From Vitrella brassicaformis (taxonomy: Eukaryota; Sar; Vitrellaceae), in the NCBI GenBank assembly GCA_001179505.1, contig CDMY01000624.1:135517-192207 (forward strand): a stretch of 56,691 nucleotides of DNA. The letters are read 5' to 3'. The notes under the pieces were generated by a model. It had not been told where the DNA came from and did no database searches. It saw nothing but the letters and a program-made list of their open reading frames with translations. The first letter of the stretch is position 1; every line of letters starts with the position of its first letter. Below, in pieces: positions 45,450-56,678 of this stretch. Both the position numbers and the translations under genes were made by a program.

Positions 45450-46456
45450 ATGGAGGGCGGCACTCCGATGGGGACGTCGACGCCGCAGCAGTCAGTTGCA
45501 GCAGCTGCAGGAGGGCGGCCCGGCAACCCCGTATGAAACGCCGCCACCCAATCGACAGCCTTATCAGCACATCAGGGTGCCATCAGGAGGTGAGTGAGGA
45601 GGAGCTCGTGGGAGCGGAGGGAGGGATGGGTGGGTGGACTGACATATGTGGTGATGCCATGCGTGTGCGGATGTTTGTACTTGCAGTCAGCTCGTCGTGG
45701 ATGGCTCGGACAGCTCGGGGACCTTCACGTTGCCGAGGAGGATGCAGAGGGGGACGCAGAGGACGTCGCAGAGGGGAATGGGGATGGGACTTGGGCTGGT
45801 TCATGAGCCGTCGCCCCAGCCGCCGTTCGGTCCGCCCAACGCGCGCGCGGAGGCACCACCGCACATCACCGCAGGTGCGCACATATGCGCGATTGCGTGT
45901 GTGACCTAGGCATGATGTGATGAGTGTGTGTTCTTTGTGCGTTGCATGCATTCGTGCAGAGGACCGCGCCATGTTCAGCGCCATGGACAGTGTGTGTGGG
46001 CAGAACCCCGGCATGCCGGACCACGACAGAAGCGGCGAGTACATCCACCTCACCGGTGACCACGGCCGGGAGGTCGCATTCTGGTTCCAGGAGCATCGCC
46101 CCCGGAACGACTGCTACGACCTCTCCTGCGGCTTTAAGGCGCTCAACATGGCCCTGGGGTCGCTCACCCTCCCCAACCACCTCTTCAGGAAGAGGCGCTT
46201 CAACATGCCCCCCATCCCATTGGCGGAGCACATGCAAGGCCCGGTAGGTGCCGTGCTGCAAGTGAGGCAGGCAGGCAGGCAGGCCACAACAAACAGATCC
46301 ATGCACATTAATGCCATGGACGTGCTAGCCTGGAAGTCGGCGTATGCGTTGGTGTAGTCGGCCAGCTCACGCACTGACACCTGACGGACACACCATCACA
46401 CAGATGATCAGACATCCTGTCCAACGAGAGAAACATCACAATCATCGCAGAGGCAG

Positions 46457-46490
<34 letters not shown>

Positions 46491-46753
46491 TATTTATGTA
46501 TTCAGGCGAGAGCCTGCGGTTCAGGTCATGGCGAATCGGCCCGACTTTCCTGTCGGTCAGCTGTTCGCAAATTCTCGGCGGTGGGGTGGGTGTTCAAGAG
46601 CGCGTCCGATTAGGATCCGGGTCCTGGGTAAGTGTCCACACACGTGACACACATCATGCAGAGGCGGGGCGCGACGAGAAGCCCCTCGGTGACGCCTTCG
46701 AGCTCGTCAAACGGCGCAAGAAGCGCAGAGTCGCCGGTGCACAGACCAAGTAA
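45450..46753 (+). CDS. Unknown protein with basic C-terminus
   Basis: Six exons: 45450-45530, 45576-45589 (14 nt), 45687-45874, 45960-46243, 46525-46627 and 46662-46753. All phases close, giving 253 residues. The alternative acceptor at 46505 would read through to a stop at 46613, so 46525 is preferred because it also joins the last exon in frame. The N-terminus is Gln/Ala/Pro-rich and disordered. The core (DHDRSGEYIHLTGDHGREVA, then FWFQEHRPRNDCYDLSCGFK) looks folded but matches no family I know. The C-terminus is strongly basic (LVKRRKKRRVAG), suiting a nuclear or nucleolar signal or RNA binding. It lies 387 bp downstream of lumazine synthase on the same strand, the only tandem pair in the window. 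Confidence 0.68.
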
Positions 46754-47755
46754 GAAGGGAAGAAGGGACTCCGTAGAGTGGACACATGGATGCATGCATT
46801 CGTGTGTGTGTGTATGTGTGTCTTGCAGCAGCACTCTCGGACCTTATTGGACCGACCCCATCCAGATAGAGCCGGGCCTGCAGGAACGGGATGTTGAGGT
46901 GGAGGTAGCAGCTCGGATGGCCAATGGATGGCCGATGGCTGGCTGGATGGCTGGAGGGGAGAAAGAGGGAGAGATAGGCACTCTGTCTGCCTGCATTGCC
47001 GTACTGGTTGGTCGCGCCGTCCTGTACACGCCTCGGTCCCGGGCAGTCTAGGCACCTTTTTCCCTTTCTGATGGACATGGGCTGGGCGCACACACACGGA
47101 CACACGGTGGGTGGGTACTTACTGGTCAGTCAGGAGGGCGAGATAGAAAGGCGCTGCACACACACCACCCCCTCAGAAGGAGACAGCATCGTTGCTTACG
47201 TTTTATATCAGGGTGTCTCGTCATTCAACAATTTCCGACAGACTTATTAAGTGTACTCCGTGTGCGGCCAAGCTCTCTGTGCCATATGCGCAGCAGACAC
47301 GCAAGCCAAGCTTTCTTCAACGTGAAACGGACTTTGATGCTGCGACCCCATCGATGGGATGACTGCCTTCTGCCCCTTCAGACATACAGAACCCCCCATT
47401 CAGACAGGTATGAGTGACGTTCATGCGACACATACATCATGTGTGTGTGTGTGTGGCTGCCGTGTGCGTCCATCCGTCCATTGAATGACACACTCCAAAG
47501 TCCACAACACATGCACGTACACACAGACAGACAGACAGACAGCACGGCGGGTGCCATCACAGCACGACAAGGCCATCCATCGACCACGTGACCCAATAGA
47601 GTCGTCGTGGGTCGTTTAGCAAGCTATTCCATATCAAGACCACGTGGACGCAGTGACAAACTCTGTACAATTCAGTCACTGCCGTCCGTGGCCGGGCGAC
47701 TGGCCAGTCAGTGTTGTCCCTCTCCCTCCCTCCCTCCCTCCCTCCCTCCCCGCCT
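46754..47755. other. Convergent intergenic region
   Basis: About 1 kb between the stops of the 45,450 gene (+) and the second F-box gene (-). It holds TG, ACAG and CCCT microsatellites. Open frames here are repeat-derived; no gene is seen. Confidence 0.5.
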
Positions 47756-50205
47756 CTACGCCAGTCGGTCTATGGCGGCCTTCTTGGTCATCTCGACAAT
47801 GAATGTGGGCGACTGGTCGCCGTCCGGGTCGCCCTCGGGAATGGGCAGCTGCACGTCGTAATACTGCCCGCACCGCCGCACACACTGCATGAGCTCCATG
47901 GCCGCCCCCCGGGCGGTCTGCGCTGGTTGAGTAGGTGAGACCCACAGCATGATTGTGGCCATGTCGGGCATGAGCAGGAGGGCCAGCTTGAAGAGCGACC
48001 ACATGCTGGCTGCCGAGACTATTCCATCGATCTGGGTGATGGACAGCTCCTTGACGGGCGGTGCGAGGGGCGGGGCGAGCACCAAAGGGGGCAGCTCCAC
48101 TGGCACACGCTGGCAGTAGACTCCCAACTTCTCCAGCTTCTCGGTGCGATCCTGTCAAATAAACAGATGAATAAGGACGCAGATTGACGGATTGATGGGC
48201 ATTCATTCACAGATGGAGCTAAGCTGACTGACCTTGAGGTACAAGAGGCAGTTGGCGGTGGTCGATCGGCCCATGTAGTTAAGCCACAGCCGCTGGAAGG
48301 ACGGCAGGGCGTTCGTCATGATGCGGCTGAGAGGGTTGGGCGGCGCGGTAATGACGCTGTCGCCGCCCGTCGATCGGCCGATGCGCTCGAGAGTGAGGTC
48401 CTCGACGTTGGGGTAGCGCTCTGGCTCATTGATGAGGAAGTTGGGGATGGTGCTGAAGTCGTTATCATGCACGTCGAGCAACTCGTCGTTGCTCCGGCTG
48501 AAGGATATCGTTAGCTCCGACGCCCCACTGAACGGCGGTAGGAAGCTCCATCGCTGACAAATGCACCAAAGATACATATCCAAGTTGTGGGTGCATTGAT
48601 GCGCGTGCTTGTTTGTGTGTCTGTGGCTGACCTCAGGCAGCCGGACACCCCCATAGATGATCTCCACTGATCGACGAAGGCACACAGAAAGTCACATGAG
48701 TCATGCACATCTGCCGGGGCAGGTGGCTCTCATATGGCACCATATTTTGACACTGCGGCGAGTTCCTCGGCCATTCTGCGGACGACCGGGTGGAGAGGCG
48801 GCGGATGGACGACATTGTTTTCGACACTCACGCAATCCAGTTTCATGCTGACAGGGGACACAGAAGGCATCCAACTCAGTGTCGATAGGCGCATGAAGGG
48901 CTGTGGTGTGGAGTGGAATGTCTGTGCCACACACATGCTCCAGTTGCTGTACGTGACCTCGCAGCCGATGGTCTCCAGCTGCTCGATGAACCCGACAGCT
49001 GCACACACCACATGACCCCCACAGATGTCTCGTCGCAGCCCCACTGTGGCTGCTCTCCTCACCGCTCAGTCCGTGAGGTCCAGCAGTGCTGGTCATCCGG
49101 CCCGTCAGCCGCTCATCGACGCATAGCTTGCACCACAGTGTCGCCCTTTTCTTCTTGGTGTCGTTCCTGCGGCCCCACAGCTGCCGAAGCACATCCAGGA
49201 ACGGCTGCAGCGCGTCGAAGGGTGCGTCGGGGTGCGACAGGTTGTCGTGAATGCAGAACCAGTCGAGCATGGTCAGGTGGGTCATGCTCACGAGGAGGGG
49301 AAAGGAATGCGGCAGCCGACGGGGGTCTGACACACCCAGGCAGGCTGGTTGGTGTGTCTGGGTGGGTGTCACCTTACAAGGTGTGAATGGGTAGATGCAG
49401 AGTCGCTGCAGCTTCTTGGACGTGCTGAGGAAGTGGGCCAACGGCTGGTCGACGAACGACTCGGTGATGCGGTCATCATCGTATCTGTCGTTCTCACAGT
49501 CCATGCCGCAGAACATGTCGCCCTCCAGCTCAATCAGCTCGGGCCTGCACATACACTCATACAAACACGGGCGCATAGCTACGTCCCCCTGGCTGTCGTG
49601 TGTCATCGATGGCTTACGTACCATTCGAAGCCCTCGGTAACCATGCGCACAAAGTACCGCAGGCTGTCCACATGCAGCTTCCAGACGTGAGGGAACACGA
49701 TGCGGTCGGCGGGGGGGGGAGGCGTTACAGCAGGGGGGCTGCCGGGCACCTGCCCGTCAGCAGGGAACTTCTCGCTCTCCATGCCGTCGAGTGTGGTGAT
49801 GACGAGCTTCTGCAGCACGGCGGGCGAGCGGCGGATGGCGGCGATGACCATCTCATTAACGGGCCACTTGGGATCCATCTTGACCACGATGCTCTGGTGG
49901 TGGGTGCGCTCAAGCCGGCTCGTGACGTGGGCTGGCAGGTTCCAGAAGACCTCCTTGTCGATGTGCAGGTGGCTGTAGAGGGATGATGCTCCGCCGGCCC
50001 GTCCGGTGTGGGGCTTCATGATGCTCGATGATGGCTCGCCGGTGACGCATGTGCAGAAGTGCCGGGAGACCTCTGAGATCTGCTTGGTGCCGTACGTCGT
50101 GCTGAAGAATGAGCCGGCGTAGGACAGCACCTCGTTGGGCATCGAGCGGAAGCCGGTGAACGGCACCTGAATGAACGAGCCAGGGGACAAGGATGATTCA
50201 TTCAT
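47756..50205 (-). CDS. F-box-like, leucine-rich protein (second copy)
   Basis: Multi-exon; exon 1 runs from ATG 50205 to 49622 and joins the next exon (from about 49548) in phase to give EGFEWPELIELEGDMFCGMD. Later exons include about 49328-49062, 49005-48838, a short one near 48800, 48666-48635, 48555-48230 and 48160-47756. A segment near residues 20-50 (MPNEVLSYAGSFFSTTYG, then QISEVSRHFC) has the hydrophobic spacing of an F-box. The body alternates leucine-rich strands with helices, for example LVSMTHLTMLDWFCIHDNLS and YPNVEDLTLERIGRST, resembling irregular LRRs. The end is a Pro-rich linker and a compact alpha/beta tail. A role as an SCF substrate adaptor is inferred from the F-box-like start. 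An upstream exon near 50315-50270 is possible but not needed. It shares the architecture, but no obvious close identity, with the gene at 23270-26040. Confidence 0.62.
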
Positions 50206-50548
50206 TCGTTGATGACGGATCTGTCGGTCTTTTTGTCGTCTGTGTAAACTGACCTTCTCATCTGCCGAAGCAGCCCGTATTCATCCATCATGACAAACAG
50301 GGCCATCCATCCAGCAGCTCGCAAATCAGCGGGACTCGGTGCTCCCTCTGCGGCGGGAAAGGACCGAAAGGAGGAGATCTGCTGCAGAGAAAGGCGATCG
50401 TGTCCACAGATGACCGAACAGATGTTGTTTGTTCGGGTGTTTGCAGCGCCTTGGCTGGTTGGTTGGTGCGGTACTTCGGTCTGGCCGAGCATTCTCGTTC
50501 CATCCCACCGTCAGCAGCAGCCCACCTCGGCGGATCCGATCAACCATT
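50206..50548. promoter_or_regulatory. Divergent upstream region
   Basis: A 343-bp interval between the start codons of the second F-box gene (-) and the 50,549 gene (+). No clear motif. Promoter role is inferred from the head-to-head layout. Confidence 0.3.
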
Positions 50549-52013
50549 ATGCCATTCAGAGCGGAGAAAGCCGCAGGTGGAGGCCACTCCGAGCCTGCTG
50601 ACCAGGCACCTGCTGATGCCGCACTGGATGAGGAGGAGGTAGGGAGATCTGAGAAGAGGCAATCGAGTGCACTGAATGTCAGTATGTGAATGTGACTGTC
50701 TGCATGCTGTGGTCGTGCGTGTTGTGTGTGCGCTAATCGATCAGGTGTTGGATTGGACGCCCGAGTTCTACCCTGCGCAGCAGAACATAGAGCAACGGAA
50801 GCTGCAAGTTTGGGCCAACAGACGACTTCCACTGCCCAAAGTGACGGTGCCAGTTGAGATGCGCCGGTTCTTCTTCGATTCCGCATACTCGGCCGGAATC
50901 AAGGGCATCTTGGGCAAGTGAGTGAGCAAATACACACATACCTATGCACACACACGAACACACTCCCCAGCCAACACCCCCGCAACACCGACCCGCCCAC
51001 TGTTGTCTTCATGTGTGTTTGATCAATAGGACCTTATCAGTGAGCCGCCGGCCAAGAAACATTACATTAGGTGGCTATTACTTCTGGCCACTGATGCGTG
51101 GGAGGGTGGCACATCCACATCCACATACAAACACACACTCTTACTTGTCGGTCTGTCTGTCTGTCTGTCTGTGTGTTGTGTGTCGATCAACCACCCACGT
51201 ACCTAAATGCAGATGTATGAGCTGGTCCGTCAGACCGATTGGCGGGTGGTTGTGTGTGCCGTGGACGGGCCGGACGCCGACGACGAGCGTGATGATGGCG
51301 ATGGCGACGATGACTCATGTGACCCGGAGTGGGACGAGGACGACGAGGAAGAGGTGGTGGTGGAGGAGGAGGAGGAGGACGTATTCACCCTCCTCGTCAT
51401 CGAAAAGGATGGCCTCAACCTCAAAATTAATAGCGAAGGGTCAGCCAGCGTGTGTGGCTTGACAGCCAGACAGCCAGACAGCCAGACAGCCAGACAGCCA
51501 GACAGCCAGACAGCAGACAGACAGACAGACAGGCAGACAGACAGGGAGGGAGGAGGGAGGCTGCGATGTTCGTGCCTGTGTCCATTTACGATGTGTGTGT
51601 GTGTGGATGTGTGCAGCGACGGGACGCTGTTTGCCGTGCTGATGGGCGTCCAGCTGAGCAACAAGGCTTACGACGACCTGATACGGCTCATGCGTGATCG
51701 GGGCATCAAGCAATGTGCATGTGTCATCGAGGAGAGGTGGTACTGCAATTACTTGGACTACGACACCAGTAAGCTGGTGAGCACCATGGATTCCCCCATC
51801 AATCTGGTTGATGACAGCGGGATGGGCGCGCAGAAGGCGATCGACTACATTCTGGATCGCCTGCAGCACCCAGACAAGAAGGAAGACCCAGAGGGCTTTC
51901 AGGAGCCCCCCATAGACCCAGAGGACTTTGCGGAGTTCCTGGCGGCGGCTATGGGGGGAAAGAGACGCAGAGAGATTAGACTGATTGACTCGATCACTGG
52001 CACGCCCATTTAG
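50549..52013 (+). CDS. Unknown acidic protein
   Basis: Exons 50549 to about 50684, 50745-50919, a proposed 10-nt exon near 51030-51039, 51207-51438, and about 51617-52013. The start is the first ATG (MPFRAEK); upstream sequence is open only from non-ATG codons. A plausible folded part (VLDWTPEFYPAQQNIEQRKL, then PVEMRRFFFDSAYSAG) is followed by a strongly acidic stretch of Asp/Glu around the middle. A last alpha/beta segment includes LFAVLMGVQLSNKAYDDLIR and an acidic, Pro-containing end. Without the 10-nt exon the frame breaks between 50919 and 51207. Otherwise a separate start at the ATG 51207 must be assumed. I do not recognise the family. It converges with the TTLL gene. Confidence 0.6.
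51461..51542. repeat. Intronic ACAGCCAG/ACAG tandem array
   Basis: Five or six copies of an 8-bp unit (ACAGCCAG) pass into simple ACAG copies. The array lies in the last intron of the 50,549 gene, just downstream of the donor, and reads in frame for a while as Gln/Thr/Asp-Ser-rich nonsense. Confidence 0.85.
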
Positions 52014-52405
52014 CTACTGCACATGTACATAACTGGATGGACGGATCGATCGTGTGTATGGTGCCGTCCGTGTACATCTATGGCCCAGCCAGGCAGGCGT
52101 TTGGACAGCTGGAATGAATGAGGAAGAAACGACACAGACGTGGAAGGAAGGATCAACTCCATGACAGTTCGCTCGAGTCGCTGAGATGGCGGAGAGCGAT
52201 ATGAATCGCAACAAACAAAGCGTTTCCTTGACGAAGCCAAGAGGAGACACCGAATGACTTAGCTTAGCAAGCAGTAGAGCAACCGTCTCTCTCAGGCAGT
52301 ATGGACATGAGACATGTCTGCAATACGCCATTTGCCATTGGGTCTGCCTGCCTTAGGGCTCAGCATACTTCATTTGGCATATGTGATCCCCAGCAATCGA
52401 CAATC
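52014..52405. other. Convergent 3' spacer
   Basis: About 390 bp between the stops of the 50,549 gene (+) and TTLL (-). No gene seen; likely both 3' UTRs. Confidence 0.5.
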
Positions 52406-55400
52406 CTATCCCTTCTTATCCATCCACTTGGCCATGAGAACATCCGAGTACCGCTGTGTCTCGAAGAAACGCCCGTACTTCCCCCACGCCGCCGGAGCGG
52501 GGAACAGCTGTCGGTACCCCGCCGACCCGATGCCCTCCTTCGCCTCGCTGCTTAGTGCCCTCATCGTTAGCACCGCGCTCTCTTCCAGCAGCTCATATAG
52601 CATGTTCTGCTCCTCCTGTCTCAAGGCGCGGAAGTCGAGACGGTCCTGCTTGATCAGACTCTGGACCAAGCGGCTCATCTTAGTCTCGTCCACAGCACTC
52701 TCGGCGACATCCTTCGCAGAGATGCTCGCGCCGCTGTCCCCTCGCGGGAGCTGTCGAGTCGATCTGTCCCTGTTGAGGCCACCCTTGTCCTCTCCCTGCT
52801 TGCCCAGCAGTCTCGACGTGTCCCGATTTCTCTGATCCCTCTTGACGCACTTAGGTGAGAACGGTGTGAGGCGGATGAGGTTGAAAGTGTCGACCATGAG
52901 GGCCGTCTTGATGCGCTTGTCCAGCGGCGAAGACGACGACAGAGAGGGAGACACGTTCACCTCCAGCAACCAGGCCCGATGGTCGCGATCCAAAAGGACA
53001 TCAAAGCCATAGATTTCGAAGCAGTTGGGGGCGCTCCGCGTGAGCGTGCTGCTGTTGCTGCCGGCAGCCGGACTTGCCTGCTTGGCTTCGATGGTGCCCT
53101 TCCGATTGGCAGGCTTGTCCTTGTATGCTCCGGGGAATGGTGAGCCCTGGATTTGCGTGTTGTTGGGGGATGCCCCTCGCCTGAGGGCATTGGCAATGGT
53201 CGGCTCGGCTGAGATGAGCGTCTTGACAACGATGTCATCAATCTGCCTTTGCACGTGAGACCAATCCCAACTGATGGAGCAATCAGGCACGCAAACAGAC
53301 GACAAAGGCAAAGAGTGCGTGTGTGTCTTGAATTCAGTTGAGACATACTTACCCTTGCTTTTTGAAGTACTGCCTGACGTCTGACAGCGACCACTTTGAG
53401 CACGACTCGTCAAAGGGGCCGTCCTCATCATCCTCGTCAAACCCACCAAATCCGCCCGTAGGTGAATGGGGAGGTGACAGGTCGCCCTCGCCCTCCCGCG
53501 TCTCCTCAGAGACAGTGGACGTGCCATCCTCGTCTCCGACAGTGAACGAGTCGTCCTCCCTCTCGTCCCCATCGTGCTCATCCTCGCAGTCATTGAGACC
53601 GCTCCTGCTCCAGTCGGGTTCGAAGTCCTCCTCGCTCAAGTCACTCCCACAGTCCTCACTGCCGTCCCAACTGTCACGCAGCCGGATGCTGGAGACGCTT
53701 TTGTCACGCCGGAAGGCCTCTGATGGCCTTGGAAGCGCTTGGAAGGAGGACGACAGCATGTCGGAGTCAGCTGTGTCCCGCCATCCTTCCAGTACTTCGC
53801 TCTCTTCGTCTTCGTCTCTCCTGCCGGCAGCTGATGGGGGATCGGACACCTTGTCTGTCCGTATGTTTGACGTGACGCCCGAGTTGCTTCGCCGCACTGA
53901 TGTGACTGCAGCCGATGGCCGCCTCGTCGATGCCGAGAAGCGCCGGGCCTTGACTGCTGCTGCCGGTGCTTCATTCGTCATGGATTGCGCGGGGCTCTGT
54001 GGCTCAGACGACTCGATGACGATCTTCCGCTGCTGAACCCTTATCGGGAATCGGGATCTGACGGCTGGTTCCTGCTCGTGGCTGTTGCTGCCGCTGCTGT
54101 GGTCCATGTTCTTGATGTACCTGGTTGAGTACTTGTTGATGGAATAGTTGGTGAGGTGCATCAGGCGAGAAGACAGATGGCGGGACACTCGTGTGCGGCG
54201 ACCCAGGTCCCGGTATTTCTCGGTGGCAAACCTGAGTGAGACAGACGCAAACAAAGAAGGAAAGACTAACACGTGTGTGTGCACGTGTACGCGTGTGTGC
54301 ACCTGACGAGTCCCTCGTCGTATAGGTATATCCGCAGTGGATCGAAAGAGGTGACGCACACGTACAGCCTCAAGTCGAACTTGAAGCCGTTGATCAGCAG
54401 AGGCGGCGAAACATACCTGATGAAGACAGCAAGGAGACGTGGCGCCATGCTTGGTTGAGATGGCTCGACACTCATTGCTTGCCCGTCCGTACTTCTGCAT
54501 GACGCCCTTGCGAGACTTGGACACCTTGCAGCCTCCGGAGAACAAACGAATGCCTGACCACCACACACGTACGAGTGAATAAGTGAAACGAGTCCGAGGC
54601 GCGTTTCGTGCACCTCTGCCGCAGGAAGAAGCATACGGCTTGAATATCCAGAGGTCGCGCGGCCCTGAAACAAGACAAATGGTTGTGTCAGACAGCAGGA
54701 CACGGCTGGGTGCTCACGTTCGTTCCTCGCGGCTTCGAAGAGGCGATAGTCGTCGGGAAGGATCCATGTCTGAACGAAAGAATGGAAAGGTGGGCGACAC
54801 GGTGTCAACCAGTGAGTCATGTACCCCTGAGCCGCTCACTCACCTGTGGCATGAAACTGAATGCCTCTCCGTGTTGCCGCTTCATCCGCGTGACGTTCCG
54901 CCACAGCAGATCCTTTCGACCTGCATTGCAAAAGCAATCGAAGAGGGCTTTTGCTTGTCAGTCTCTCTTGAAAAAACCTACCGAGCGTCCACGTGTTTGG
55001 GAAGTGGTTGATCTTTTGATAAGGGTTGAGCTTGCGCAGTGTCTCGGGCTTGGGGATGCCGCCCCACGCCAGATTCCACCGCTTCGACGCGTACGACGTG
55101 TGATGCATGCCTGCAGTCAAGAGGAGAGACAGAACACTGGCTGCATATGGGAACATTGATGTACTCTACTCTCTGCCAGGCCAGCTCACCCGAACGCCTC
55201 AGCGTGTTGACGACACAATTGTAGGCGTGCGCGGAGGTGTTGTGGTGGAAATACAGCGTTGGAACAGCCGACGACACCTTGACAGCATGGACCACGCGCC
55301 CACCACCGGACACAGGACCCCTCTCCCTCGTGTCCCCCCTGTCCGGCTGCATCTCAAAGAACACGAATGGCGGCCTGTTGCTGAAGGGGCTCTCAACCAG

Positions 55401-56630
55401 CCGCACCGGCCCCAAGTGAGCAAGAGACGTCTTGAGTCGCCTCTTGGTCGCGCTCTCTCTCTCTTCCTCTTCGAGCTCGCTCCGTCTCCGCCGGAGGTTG
55501 ATCAGCATGTCGCCGGGTATGCCGGGCAGACCCGGGAGATTTAGGAAATCTCCACCTCTGATGAGCACATCCAGGGGAGGGCCGCTGCAGAGGGGGTATT
55601 GGGACAAGGCGGTTGAGGGGCCTCGATGTCTCAGCCATGTGGGAAGCATCCACTGCTCCACCGGCTGGGGGAGAGGGATGGTGGCTGAGGGGCGAGGCAG
55701 TGTCCGCACGCTAAGCGTCTTCTTGATCTGCCCCTTGTAGAGGCGCTCGAGGTCCTGCGCCCCACGAGACAGTGGAGACGACGGGGCAGTGTCGCCGGCA
55801 TTGCTCTCCTGCCGCACGTCGTGTTCCGCATCATCCGTGTCGCTTTCGCTTTCTTCGCCGAGCCCGTTGCGCACATGAATGGCCGTGAGGTTCCCCGAGC
55901 TGCTAGACGACACTCGACTCATCGACAACGCCTCCTCCCTGCCGCCTTGCCGCCTCTTCTTGCCTCTCTTCTTGCCAGACTTCCTCTTTTTCCTTGTTGC
56001 TGGTTTGCCCCCCTGCTTCCTTCTAGCGCCTCTCCGATCATCGCCAGCCAGCCGAACGGCCTCTGAGTCGACTCGATGCGCTCCAAGAGACGTGGTGCTC
56101 GCCTCACGTCTCACAGGGGGCCGGGACGTGCTGCGCCTCGTCGCAGGCTGGGAGGGCTGCCGATGAATGGACGACGCCGATGATTTCAGCCTTTGCACAG
56201 GCGGCCGTGTCTTTTCTGCGATGCGTTCACCGACGGGAAGATGGCCGTGGTCTGCAGCAGGTGCTGCTGAAGAGAGCGACGTGCCAGCGGAAGACGGGCC
56301 GATAGGGGAGAGCGGACCGCGCCGCGATGAGGCCGTTGAAGCAGACGTCGACTGGATGCTTAGGCACGCTGACGGCTCTGCGGAGTCCGACCGACTTCCC
56401 GCCCTCTTCCAAGGCGCCATCTGCGCGTGGCTGGGAGCTGGGGGTTTGTCGGACTGCAGTGCAGCGTGCCCTTCTGCGCGAAAGACCCGCGAGCGGTAAA
56501 TTGCCTGATAGGAGAGCTGGGCGTTGGCTGTGTCCCCAGTGGAAGAAGGGAAAGAGCCTGGCGGACGAAAGACCATCTTCAAATCCTGCTTTTTTGAGGA
56601 TCCTCGTGGGGCCCCCAATGGCGCGCTCAT
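52406..56630 (-). CDS. TTLL4: Tubulin polyglutamylase, TTLL4-like
   Basis: Nine exons: 56630-55190, 55110-54982, 54920-54844, 54769-54718, 54664-54614, 54553-54493, 54416-54303, 54231-53353 and 53270-52406. All phases close, giving about 1,222 residues. TTLL enzymes use ATP to add glutamates to tubulin tails on axonemes, basal bodies and other microtubules. The core reads in order [54 protein letters not shown] (ATP-binding loop), [48 protein letters not shown] and [20 protein letters not shown]. The QKINHFPxxxxLGRKDxLWRN and [17 protein letters not shown] blocks point to the TTLL4/5 group. An N-terminal extension of about 450 residues is Ser/Lys/Arg-rich. A Ser/Asp/Glu-rich insert of about 240 residues (about 54090-53400) splits the catalytic core between LTNYSINK and the final Mg-binding segment; both parts stay in frame. 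Confidence 0.93.
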
Positions 56631-56678
56631 CGGGGACCCGATCTGCCCGTGAAAATTGAGTCCGTTTGCCCCTCCGTT

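Noticed and set aside
51461-51542. Regular short repeats that might suggest a CRISPR array
   Set aside because: The units are 8 bp and 4 bp with no unique spacers, in an intron of a eukaryotic gene. This is a simple tandem array.
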